A model generated the notes under the pieces. It saw only the letters and a program-made list of their open reading frames with translations. It had not been told where the DNA came from and did not search any database. Source: a virus. Taken from it: 21,909 nucleotides of DNA. Numbering within the stretch: the stretch's first letter is position 1; each line of letters opens with the position of its first letter. The stretch spans positions 1 through 21,909 of the IMG/VR virus record IMGVR_UViG_3300035701_007809. One strand, given 5' to 3'. This document shows positions 13,927 to 20,593 of this stretch, piece after piece. The position numbers and the translations under genes are program-made.

Positions 13927-13957
13927 GCTACCAAAAGGCACCATTAGGAGAGACGCG

Positions 13958-15058
13958 ATGTCCATTATTCCTCCGGATGAAGACATCCAGAAGATCCGCA
14001 AGCGGATGCTCGAAAAGAAGGGATCCGGCGCGAAGGACCCCAACGAGTTCCGCTTCCCGAAGGTGAGCGCGAACGAAAAGGTTACCATCCGGTTCCGCAT
14101 CATGCCCCCTACTGAGAGCATGAGCGGACTCTGGTTCTACGTGAACGGGGCGCACTTCATCAACAGCAAGAAGCTGGAATGCCCCCGCATCCACGAGAAC
14201 GAGGAGTGCCCGCTCTGCGCACTCGGTTTCGACCTGATGCAGGACATGGACAAGGCGAAGCGGAGCGAGATCGCGAGGAATTATCTCTCGCGGAAGTACT
14301 ACGCCGTCAACCTCTACTTCCCGCCCTACAAGGACACGCCGGAGGATCTCCGCGGCAAGGTCATGTGGTGCAACCTCTCGCAGACGCTGTACGACAAGTG
14401 CGAGGAGTGTATCATGGCGGATGGGCCGGGTGACGGCGACGATCCGCATGCGTTCGGCAACTTCTTCAGCATCAAGGAAGGGTACGTCTTCCAGGTCACC
14501 ATCAAGCCGAAGGGGACCGGGAAGCAGACCTATAACGACTACGGCGAATCGAAGTTCCTCGTAGCCACGAAAGGTCCGCTCAACAAGGACCCCGCCAAGA
14601 TCAAGGAGATCCTCGACAAGCGGCATGACGTGGCGACGAAGTTCGCCAAGCGCGACATCAAGCTGCTCGACACAGAGGTCGCTCGCATCCTCAAGCGCGA
14701 CGGCGGTGGCGGTGATGAAGCTGGTTTCACCGAGACCGTCAGCGCGTCGAGCAAGACAGAGGAAGCGCCGGTCGAGGTCGAGGAGCCACCGGCGACATCC
14801 GCGAAACCGGCACTGGCTAAGCCCGCTCCAGCGAAGCCTGCCCCGGCTGCTGCGAAGCCCGTACCGGCGAAGCCCGCTCCAGCGAAGCCCGCACCGGCCA
14901 AGCCGGCAGAAGAGGTGCCTGAGGAGGTCGAAGAGACGCCGACCGAGGCAGCACCTACTGAAGAGGTCGCAGCCGATGCCCCCGCTGAGGGTAACGCCGT
15001 CAGCGACGAGGAGCTCAAGAGCCTTCTCGACGAGATCAAGAAGACACCCCAGTCGTAA
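13958..15058 (+). CDS. ssb: gp32-like single-stranded DNA-binding protein
   Basis: The product has 366 residues, coating ssDNA at forks and recombination intermediates. ATG 13958 is chosen over an in-frame ATG at 13904 because AGGAGA lies seven bases before it. The OB-fold core has a T4 gp32-type zinc site: Cys75, His79, Cys84 and Cys87 within LECPRIHENEECPLC, then the aromatic-rich RNYLSRKYYAVNLYF of the DNA groove. Residues about 265-340 form a Glu-rich then Ala-Lys-Pro repeat linker. The last residues, SDEELKSLLDEIKKTP, are an acidic amphipathic tip as used to recruit replication partners. Followed by a terminator; it follows the UvsY-like gene. Confidence 0.88.
   Translation: MSIIPPDEDIQKIRKRMLEKKGSGAKDPNEFRFPKVSANEKVTIRFRIMPPTESMSGLWFYVNGAHFINSKKLECPRIHENEECPLCALGFDLMQDMDKAKRSEIARNYLSRKYYAVNLYFPPYKDTPEDLRGKVMWCNLSQTLYDKCEECIMADGPGDGDDPHAFGNFFSIKEGYVFQVTIKPKGTGKQTYNDYGESKFLVATKGPLNKDPAKIKEILDKRHDVATKFAKRDIKLLDTEVARILKRDGGGGDEAGFTETVSASSKTEEAPVEVEEPPATSAKPALAKPAPAKPAPAAAKPVPAKPAPAKPAPAKPAEEVPEEVEETPTEAAPTEEVAADAPAEGNAVSDEELKSLLDEIKKTPQS
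14801..14909 (+). repeat. In-gene Ala-Lys-Pro-Ala-Pro repeats of ssb
   Basis: Units of GCGAAGCCCGCTCCA and close variants repeat about seven times and encode Ala-Lys-Pro-Ala-Pro. Expected to form a rigid, unfolded linker between the OB core and the acidic tip. The near-identical units should make length unstable between relatives. Confidence 0.85.
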
Positions 15059-15061
15059 CAG

Positions 15062-15095
15062 GAGCGGGCGCGGCCGGAAACTGCCGCGCCCGTTT
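15062..15095 (+). terminator. Hairpin terminator after ssb
   Basis: GGGCGCGGC (15066-15074) and GCCGCGCCC (15083-15091) form a perfect nine-base GC stem around an eight-base loop; flanking C/G, G/T and A/T pairs extend it. The T-tract is short (GTTTCGT), so termination may be partial or may need help. It lies immediately after the ssb stop. Confidence 0.7.
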
Positions 15096-15098
15096 CGT

Positions 15099-15935
15099 AT
15101 GAAGCACATGTTAATAGACGGCAAGAACTCATTGTATAGGGCGCTGTTCGCTGGCGCAGCGGATAAGAAGTTTCAAGCATCCGGCCAGCATCCTTTCATT
15201 ATCTTCACGCACTTCGCACACTATTATTACGACTTGTATAGGCCCAACGAGATTCACGTATTCTGGGACGACAAACAGAAGGATCTCTGGCGCAAGAAGA
15301 CATATCCAGCCTACAAGGATGGTAGAGTTGACAGATCTGAGAAGCATGGTTTCAACGTTGAAGACGCCATGCAGAATATCGAGGACGTGGCGAAAGCTAT
15401 CATCCCGGAAATGGGGATGCGGATGTACTCGAAGGACATGATGGAGGCAGATGATCTCATCTATGCCTTCGTACAGACTCTCGCACCGGACGACAAGGCG
15501 ATCATCGTATCAAGCGATGGCGATTTCATACAGCTCGAAAGCGGGAACGTAAAGATCTTCAACCCCATGGGGAAATCGAAGCGATATAAATACCCAGTCC
15601 TCATGAAGTGTCTCATGGGAGACAAATCGGACAACATTCCAGGTTATCGTGGTATCGGCCCCAAGAAGGCAGAGAAGCTATGTGAGGACTCCGACGCCCT
15701 GTTCAAGTTCATCAAGGCTCAGCCCCAGACCCTAATCACCAACAGGCAGCTTATTGACATGTCGAAATGCCCCTGGGCCGAACAGAACATCGAATATGTC
15801 AAATTAGCACACCGTCGCAAAGTTCATTTCGACCAGGCCGCCCTAGAGGAGATAGCCATCCGGATGAAGGTTAGGGGGCTTGTTGCCGGTATGCATAGGT
15901 ACATCCTGCCATTCAAAAATCTTGTACCGAAGTAA
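15099..15935 (+). CDS. 5'-3' exonuclease/flap endonuclease (T4 RNase H-like)
   Basis: The product has 278 residues; the enzyme removes RNA primers and 5' flaps. Metal ligands are Asp7 in LIDGKN, Glu116, Asp118 and Asp119 in MEADDLIY, Asp140 and Asp142 in SSDGDFIQL, and Asp175 and Asp178 in MGDKSDNIPG. HVFWDDKQKDLWRKK matches the conserved segment of this family. IPGYRGIGPKKAEKL is the helix-three-turn-helix DNA clamp. The start at 15099 sits just after the ssb terminator, with a second Met three codons in; neither has a strong ribosome site. Length and motifs are those of a stand-alone phage FEN, complementing a polymerase that lacks this domain. Confidence 0.93.
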   Translation: MKHMLIDGKNSLYRALFAGAADKKFQASGQHPFIIFTHFAHYYYDLYRPNEIHVFWDDKQKDLWRKKTYPAYKDGRVDRSEKHGFNVEDAMQNIEDVAKAIIPEMGMRMYSKDMMEADDLIYAFVQTLAPDDKAIIVSSDGDFIQLESGNVKIFNPMGKSKRYKYPVLMKCLMGDKSDNIPGYRGIGPKKAEKLCEDSDALFKFIKAQPQTLITNRQLIDMSKCPWAEQNIEYVKLAHRRKVHFDQAALEEIAIRMKVRGLVAGMHRYILPFKNLVPK

Positions 15936-15946
15936 GGAGCACATAA

Positions 15947-16189
15947 ATGGCAGTCCACGTTGCTAGGATAGGAATAGTACCCATCTCGCAAATCGGCACC
16001 GTCGTCGACAAGAGGACGGCCACGACCGGGGAGATGATGACCGCGAGCTCGGAACAGCGCGTCCTGGTAGATGACGCTATCCCCAACACAGCGGGTAACC
16101 CGACCATCAAGACGTATATCGAAGCGGAAGATGTCGGCGGTTATAAACTGGCCCATCTCGATCAGACTTACGTGATCACCCAGACGTAG
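15947..16189 (+). CDS. Hypothetical protein, 80 residues
   Basis: AAGGAG lies eight bases before ATG 15947, so expression is well supported. The product is beta-rich, with Thr/Ile/Val alternation, and has no recognisable motif. It lies 11 bases after the exonuclease stop. Function unknown. Confidence 0.7.
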   Translation: MAVHVARIGIVPISQIGTVVDKRTATTGEMMTASSEQRVLVDDAIPNTAGNPTIKTYIEAEDVGGYKLAHLDQTYVITQT

Positions 16190-16214
16190 CGATCACCTCA
16201 TCCTCTTCGAGAAC

Positions 16215-16247
16215 ACCGTACCATGTGGAGAAATCCCGTGGTGCGGT
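16215..16247 (+). other. Hairpin with GAAA tetraloop in an intergenic gap
   Basis: ACCGTACCA (16215-16223) pairs with TGGTGCGGT (16239-16247) over nine positions, one being G-U in RNA. Inside the 15-base loop, GGA and TCC pair around GAAA, a GNRA tetraloop. It lies in the 85-base gap before the PD-(D/E)XK nuclease gene. No T-run follows, so it is more likely an mRNA leader structure or a processing site than a terminator. Confidence 0.45.
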
Positions 16248-16274
16248 CGTATCTCTCGATGTATATAAGGTTAT

Positions 16275-16856
16275 ATGAGCGACGCCTGGAAAAAAGCGGA
16301 ACGCAAGGTAGCGAAGCGGCTCAGTGCCTGGGCCTGCAAGGACGAGAACGCCCTGAGGCGGATGCCCCTCCAGGGAAGGATGATGGAGGAGTACCTCGGG
16401 GACATCATCGTCAACGAGACGGCTTCGGAAGACGTCAGGAAAGACGCAGCCGAATTCATGAAGCTGGTCATGATCGACGTGAAGCGGCGCGTGGGTGCGA
16501 CCAAGACCGGCTGGCACTTCGAACAGCTCCTGACAGCGCCGAAGCATCAAATCATTAAATGGTGGAACAAGCTCGAGAGCGCCGCAAAGAAGTACAACAA
16601 GGCCGCTCTCATGATCCTGACGAAGGGCGACGGCAGATGGTTTATTATCCTGGATCACGAACTGTACAGGAAGATAACATACCGCTTGTGCAATCAAGAG
16701 CACTCAAAAGTCCCGCAATTTCTGGGGATTCATCTAGCAAAAAATGACTTAGTGGCATGTGAATTCCAGGAGTTTCTGGAAATCGTGCCTGCAACAGTAT
16801 TGAAGGAAACCATATGCCCTGCGGCGCCTGCGGTAAAAAGCATCAACAGTACGTGA
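16275..16856 (+). CDS. PD-(D/E)XK endonuclease, Holliday-junction-resolvase-like
   Basis: The product has 193 residues. The catalytic set is readable: Glu9 in the first helix (WKKAERKVAKRL), Asp43 in YLGDIIV, and Asp68 with Lys70 in MIDVKRR, the PD-(D/E)XK signature with Asp for Glu. A Trp-rich region follows (WHFEQLL, IIKWWNKL) and strands ALMILTKGDGRWFIIL, as in phage resolvase-like nucleases. ATAAGG precedes ATG 16275. In a replication-recombination cluster it could resolve branched DNA before packaging or act on recombination intermediates; target specificity is not visible. The 3' end overlaps the next gene by 43 bases. Confidence 0.7.
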   Translation: MSDAWKKAERKVAKRLSAWACKDENALRRMPLQGRMMEEYLGDIIVNETASEDVRKDAAEFMKLVMIDVKRRVGATKTGWHFEQLLTAPKHQIIKWWNKLESAAKKYNKAALMILTKGDGRWFIILDHELYRKITYRLCNQEHSKVPQFLGIHLAKNDLVACEFQEFLEIVPATVLKETICPAAPAVKSINST

Positions 16857-17020
16857 CGGGAGCAGGCCCTACTCAGAGGACGATTCCGGTCCATATGGTT
16901 CATCGGTGTCCCAAGTGCAGCTGGCCCATGAGGCGAGCGCACAGATATGACCAGGTCAAGAGGGTCGTGCAGCTTACTCTCATTTGTACCAACACAAAAT
17001 GCAGATTCATACAATCCTAA
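16814..17020 (+). CDS. Small zinc-ribbon protein
   Basis: The product has 68 residues, starting inside the end of the nuclease gene behind GAAGGAAA. Cys-Gly-Ala-Cys-Gly at the N terminus, Cys-Pro-Lys-Cys in the middle and Cys-x-x-x-x-Cys at the end give up to six cysteines, enough for one zinc ribbon and part of another. Basic overall. The strong ribosome site and cysteine pattern argue that this overlapping gene is real. Function unknown. Confidence 0.65.
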   Translation: MPCGACGKKHQQYVTGAGPTQRTIPVHMVHRCPKCSWPMRRAHRYDQVKRVVQLTLICTNTKCRFIQS

Positions 17021-17511
17021 TTTGGGTGGCTGCCGCGATCGCTGCAGAGGCAGCCACAGAAATCGTAGTAGAGTCAAGCCTCTTCTTACCAGTCAGATCA
17101 AAGGCGGCAAGATATAGCAGTTTCTTCGGCGAACTGTTCTCGTGTGGATATTGCTTCTCCGTCTGGGTCAGCGCAAGCATTGCTTGGGTACTCCCGGGAA
17201 GTATCTTAATGGGAGAGACCATCGCCGTAGTCGTCGCGAACGTTCTGATCAAGACACTAATCATCCACAGAGCGTCCAATGTCTTTCATGGGTTCATCAT
17301 CCGCGTCTGTAATAGGCCGCCGAAGGAGCATGTCATAACGATTTTGAGGAATGAAAGTCATGGCGAAACAGGAACGAGTGAAGCTAATAGAAAAGGTCAA
17401 GGTGACCAACAAGGCGGAACTGGAATCGGCCCTGAAACCCTTCTTACCAGGAAGCAAGAGCCTGATCCGGGAATCTCTCCTGGAGGGGTTCAACATAGTC
17501 AAGAATCGTAA
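16999..17511 (+). CDS. DUF1360-like membrane protein with overprinted tail
   Basis: The product has 170 residues. A first hydrophobic helix (ILIWVAAAIAAEAA) is followed by GELFSCGYCFSVWVSASIAWVL, the Cys-x-x-Cys-aromatic transmembrane segment typical of DUF1360 proteins, and a third hydrophobic segment (IAVVVANVLIKTLII). Up to about residue 115 it looks like a complete member of that family. The remaining 50-odd residues are Gly/Gln-rich, unlike a membrane protein, and are read out of frame through the next gene. A single T fewer in ATTTTGAGG (17341-17349) would stop the frame there. ATG 16999 has no clear ribosome site; TTG 16984 is an alternative. Probably an inner-membrane protein. Confidence 0.65.
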   Translation: MQIHTILIWVAAAIAAEAATEIVVESSLFLPVRSKAARYSSFFGELFSCGYCFSVWVSASIAWVLPGSILMGETIAVVVANVLIKTLIIHRASNVFHGFIIRVCNRPPKEHVITILRNESHGETGTSEANRKGQGDQQGGTGIGPETLLTRKQEPDPGISPGGVQHSQES

Positions 17512-17692
17512 GGAATACAACGAGAAAGCAGGGCGCAACTTCGATCCAGATACGATGCTTTGTTGGGTTGACAAGCTCATCGATCAGCGCCTCGCCGGCA
17601 AGCGGCGCGGACTCTCCATCGCCTGGGAGTTAAGCGACGGTAAGTTCAAGTTCGACCCGTGGACAGGCGAGCTGCTGAGCTCGGGAGGATGA
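17360..17692 (+). CDS. Hypothetical soluble protein, 110 residues
   Basis: Met 17360 is preferred over ATG 17351, which directly abuts the GAGGA ribosome site. The product is Lys/Glu-rich and helical in its first half (RVKLIEKVKV, ESALKPFL), with a Trp-containing C-terminal half (SIAWELSDGKFKFDPWTGE). No catalytic motif. Its first 150 bases are also read in another frame by the upstream membrane protein. Followed closely by the next gene. Confidence 0.7.
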   Translation: MAKQERVKLIEKVKVTNKAELESALKPFLPGSKSLIRESLLEGFNIVKNRKEYNEKAGRNFDPDTMLCWVDKLIDQRLAGKRRGLSIAWELSDGKFKFDPWTGELLSSGG

Positions 17693-17693
17693 C

Positions 17694-18014
17694 ATGACAG
17701 TTGCTAACATGCTGAAGAACGTCCAGGTTGATCTGGCGCAGTATGCACCCATCAACACATGGAAGCCGGGCGTCGGCGATGTCATCATCTGGCACGGATT
17801 CTTCACGCATTGGTTTGGTATTGTCAGCCAGATCCAACCAGACGGTAGCGTCTGCGTCATAACTTCAGGCCTCCCGCTTACACTGTTCACGATGAATCAG
17901 GATACAATGAAGAAGTTTGTAAAGACCGTCCACTTTACCAGAATTCACGCGTCACGCGGAGGCGAATGGGCCGTAGCCCAGACTAGCGGCGGCACCACAA
18001 CATGGTACGTATGA
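17694..18014 (+). CDS. Hypothetical protein, 106 residues, beta-rich
   Basis: GGGAGG precedes ATG 17694 at good spacing. GVGDVIIWHGFFTHWFGIVSQ followed by strands (SVCVITSGLPLTLFTM) suggests a small beta barrel of the SH3 or KOW type. Its last codons contain the start of the next gene (ATGA at 18011). No function recognised. Confidence 0.72.
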   Translation: MTVANMLKNVQVDLAQYAPINTWKPGVGDVIIWHGFFTHWFGIVSQIQPDGSVCVITSGLPLTLFTMNQDTMKKFVKTVHFTRIHASRGGEWAVAQTSGGTTTWYV

Positions 18015-18529
18015 CACAAACCCCAGAAGTTCTGCCCTACCCGGTGATCCAGCCTTACAAGAAGGTCCCTGCTATCAAGGGACAGCTCTGTTATTTCATC
18101 CGGCCGTATCCGATGGAAGGCATAGCCATCGTCATCTTCACGACAGCTGGTAAATTCTTCGTCAAGGCTGGAACGTTCGGCGGCAAGTTACTTGACGTGG
18201 CGAAGCTCAAGAAGGGCTCGACAGAGTCCATCATATTCGCCACGATTGTCCCGAAAATCATTCCCATCATGCGATATGTCAGAATCCCCCAGGCGGAATA
18301 CTATTTTAGCGACGGAAAGCTCGTCGACGTAAGGTTGTCCGAGAGTAAATTCATCGGCCCGGGGATGCTCAAGGACATTTTCAACAAGATGGTTCCAACC
18401 CAGGAAATCCTAAAGATAGCACAGGTCACGGACACGGAGATCGTCGGTGCATCAGCCATTCTGAAGCCATCTACGTACAAAGTTATGGAGGTAGAAGACA
18501 AAGTTGCTCCGCTTTACTGCAAGACATGA
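18011..18529 (+). CDS. Hypothetical protein, 172 residues
   Basis: ATG 18011 overlaps the preceding stop as ATGA; ATG 18002 is an in-frame alternative. Hydrophobic strands (AIVIFTTAGKFFVKAG, SIIFATIVPKIIPIM) alternate with charged turns, giving a beta-rich globular protein with no recognised motif and no clear membrane segment. The stop overlaps the next small gene. Function unknown. Confidence 0.7.
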   Translation: MTQTPEVLPYPVIQPYKKVPAIKGQLCYFIRPYPMEGIAIVIFTTAGKFFVKAGTFGGKLLDVAKLKKGSTESIIFATIVPKIIPIMRYVRIPQAEYYFSDGKLVDVRLSESKFIGPGMLKDIFNKMVPTQEILKIAQVTDTEIVGASAILKPSTYKVMEVEDKVAPLYCKT

Positions 18530-18654
18530 AGCTCAAAAGCCTCTATACGAGCATTGCCGGCGTTAACATCATGAGGCCATTGCCCATATTCGGTGAGACG
18601 GTAGACAGTCCTAAGCGCGCCAAGAAGAGGAAGCGCGCCAATAAGCGTAGATAG
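18526..18654 (+). CDS. Very basic 42-residue protein
   Basis: A short frame opens at an ATGA overlap with the preceding gene and ends at TAG 18652-18654, five bases before the glycosyltransferase start. The first half is mixed (SLYTSIAGVNIMRPL). The C terminus is a Lys/Arg cluster (PKRAKKRKRANKRR), suited to binding nucleic acid. The tight spacing on both sides supports a real gene. Too short for family assignment. Confidence 0.6.
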   Translation: MKLKSLYTSIAGVNIMRPLPIFGETVDSPKRAKKRKRANKRR

Positions 18655-18658
18655 TTTC

Positions 18659-20593
18659 ATGCAGCTTATTGAATTCGTCAACCCCAATCCACACAGTGTT
18701 CACCTCGTAGGTCCGGACAAGAGGGTCGTGGTCATAGGTGGTCGCAGGAAAGCCGTCTTGCAGGATTGGTTCTCCAGATACGCACCAGCCCTCATAAGAC
18801 CGGTTAGACCCATCAACACACCACAGACAGTCAATCATCAGTCGGTTCCACAGATAATCACTCGGCAGCAACCAACGAAACTCAAGCCTTCAACGGAACA
18901 GCGTCGTATCGAAGTGCGACGGATACCGCCGCGCAATCCTGTCCAGCCTCGTGTGATCCAGGTGCCGAGATCCGTTGCGGTTACGGTAAAGAGTCAACTG
19001 ACGGGTAGGAAGCAAATTATTGGCCACACAAGGCTGACAAACGATCACGCGACAAAGTTCTTCAGGTCCATCCTGCCGCTTAGCCGCACCTGTATGTCAA
19101 ACGATGTCGGTATCGGCATCCTAAGCTTCAATCGCCTTCACTGTATCCAGCGCCTTCTCGATTCCATCTTCAAGTTTACGAACCTACAGCAGACGACTAT
19201 ATTCGTCAGCGATGAATCTACGGACGCCAGCGTCAAGGCATGGCTCAGGACTGTCGACTGGATCGTACTGTTGGATAACGCAGAAAGACTCGGAGTCGCG
19301 GGGAACGCCAACAGGCTCATGCAATGTCTTGAGAGGTTCAAGCACAAGGTCCTTCTTAATGATGACGTGGAGATCGTGGCTCGTGGCTGGGAGACAGCGT
19401 ATTCCAAAGCCATAACCGACACTGGATATCATCATTTCTGTTACAGGCAGATCGGCGTTTATGGAGCGTCGCCGCACGACCATGCGGAGAACAAGGTGGG
19501 ACATTCGCTGGTAAAGACCATTCGCGAGAAGCCGCACGGCGCAGTCATGGCATTCGACGACACCGCGTTCAAGAAGGTTGGCTTTTTTGACGAGTCCATG
19601 GGCTTCTACGGAATGGAGCATGTTGACTGGTCAAACAGAGTATCTCTTTCCGGAATCCAACCGCCAGGATACCACGACGTCGCAGGGTCTGATGGGTACT
19701 TCAAGATCCACAGCGAACAATCCGCTATGGAGGATAGGGGTCAGCACTTCCTGAAATCGCGTGAACAGTTTAACCAGTTCAAGGACAACAAGGCGCGCAT
19801 CTTCATAGACAAGTCACAAAAGGCAACCATACCCGGAGTCAGCTGCATTATCCCATGTCGGGGTTCTGATAGGATTAGGTCCATCAACGCCGTCGTCGCA
19901 TGCGTTAAGGCACAGGATTTCCCTGTCATAGAGATCATCGTCGCAGAGGAGGATGACGCGGAACGGATCAGAACCGACCAACTCGCCGTCAAAGTATTCG
20001 TCAAATGCAAGCCGGGACTAGCATTTAATAAGGCTGCCGCCTTCAACAAAGCAGCCGCAACAACGAAGCACGACACCCTGCTTCTCCAAGATGCGGATAT
20101 AATCTATCATCGCGGATACCTTAAGAAGATACGAAGCATCCTGGCCCAGTATGACGCTTGCCACGTCGGCAAGGACGTCATCTACATGGATGAGACGAGC
20201 ACAGCAGCCATTGGAAACACCCTTCTTATCGGTGGCGAGATGCAATCCAGTAGCGTCGTAGGATATTTCGAAGGCGGATCACTCGCGTGTTCGAAGAAGG
20301 CATTCTTTTCCTGCGGTGGGTTTCTTGAGGGATTTGTGGGCTACGGATGCGAAGACTGCGACTTCTTCGAGAGACTCAAAGTGACTACGAAATTCAATGA
20401 CGAGCGTACGGAAACCTTTATTCATCTCAATCATGGGCGCACGCAGGGATGGAAAGAGTGCCATAGTAGGAATAAGACGTTGCATGCATCCCTTCGTAGC
20501 CGCTTCGGCATTCCAGACCTCGTCAAGCACTGCATTGGCCGACTGAGAAATGATGGTTACGCCGACATCTTGGACGCACTACAAATCAAATGA
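18659..20593 (+). CDS. Two-domain GT-A glycosyltransferase with N-terminal extension
   Basis: The product has 644 residues. Residues 1-45 carry NPNPHSVHLVGPDKR, a small beta module seen at the start of some phage proteins; 46-140 are Pro/Gln/Arg-rich and probably unfolded. The first GT2-type domain (about 150-365) begins GIGILSFNR and has the metal-binding LLNDDVEI and a GMEHVDW acceptor-side motif. The second (about 392-600) begins VSCIIPCRGS, has LLLQDADIIY as its DxD, and GYGCEDCDFFERL, the motif of N-acetylhexosaminyl/galactosyl C-terminal domains. Each domain would use a nucleotide sugar. Acceptor unknown: modified DNA bases, virion glycans or host surface are options. Coupled to a second transferase by ATGA. 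Confidence 0.85.
   Translation: MQLIEFVNPNPHSVHLVGPDKRVVVIGGRRKAVLQDWFSRYAPALIRPVRPINTPQTVNHQSVPQIITRQQPTKLKPSTEQRRIEVRRIPPRNPVQPRVIQVPRSVAVTVKSQLTGRKQIIGHTRLTNDHATKFFRSILPLSRTCMSNDVGIGILSFNRLHCIQRLLDSIFKFTNLQQTTIFVSDESTDASVKAWLRTVDWIVLLDNAERLGVAGNANRLMQCLERFKHKVLLNDDVEIVARGWETAYSKAITDTGYHHFCYRQIGVYGASPHDHAENKVGHSLVKTIREKPHGAVMAFDDTAFKKVGFFDESMGFYGMEHVDWSNRVSLSGIQPPGYHDVAGSDGYFKIHSEQSAMEDRGQHFLKSREQFNQFKDNKARIFIDKSQKATIPGVSCIIPCRGSDRIRSINAVVACVKAQDFPVIEIIVAEEDDAERIRTDQLAVKVFVKCKPGLAFNKAAAFNKAAATTKHDTLLLQDADIIYHRGYLKKIRSILAQYDACHVGKDVIYMDETSTAAIGNTLLIGGEMQSSSVVGYFEGGSLACSKKAFFSCGGFLEGFVGYGCEDCDFFERLKVTTKFNDERTETFIHLNHGRTQGWKECHSRNKTLHASLRSRFGIPDLVKHCIGRLRNDGYADILDALQIK

Noticed and set aside
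13928-15124. Long reverse-strand open frame (398 codons) opposite ssb
   Set aside because: Leu/Arg-rich composition typical of the antisense of a GC-rich gene; the forward frame has a clear SSB match, ribosome site and terminator.
15585-15592. Perfect TATAAATA late-promoter box
   Set aside because: It lies inside the exonuclease coding sequence (Arg-Tyr-Lys-Tyr codons) with no gene start shortly downstream; most likely chance.
16223-16558. Forward open frame of 111 codons overlapping the PD-(D/E)XK gene
   Set aside because: Its ATG lies in the hairpin stem, it has no ribosome site and its product lacks any motif; the overlapping frame has the nuclease signature.
20023-20058. Apparent tandem Phe-Asn-Lys-Ala-Ala-Ala duplication in the second glycosyltransferase domain
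   Set aside because: The two copies differ at synonymous sites and the segment fits the normal pre-DxD helix of this family, so it need not be a recent duplication.
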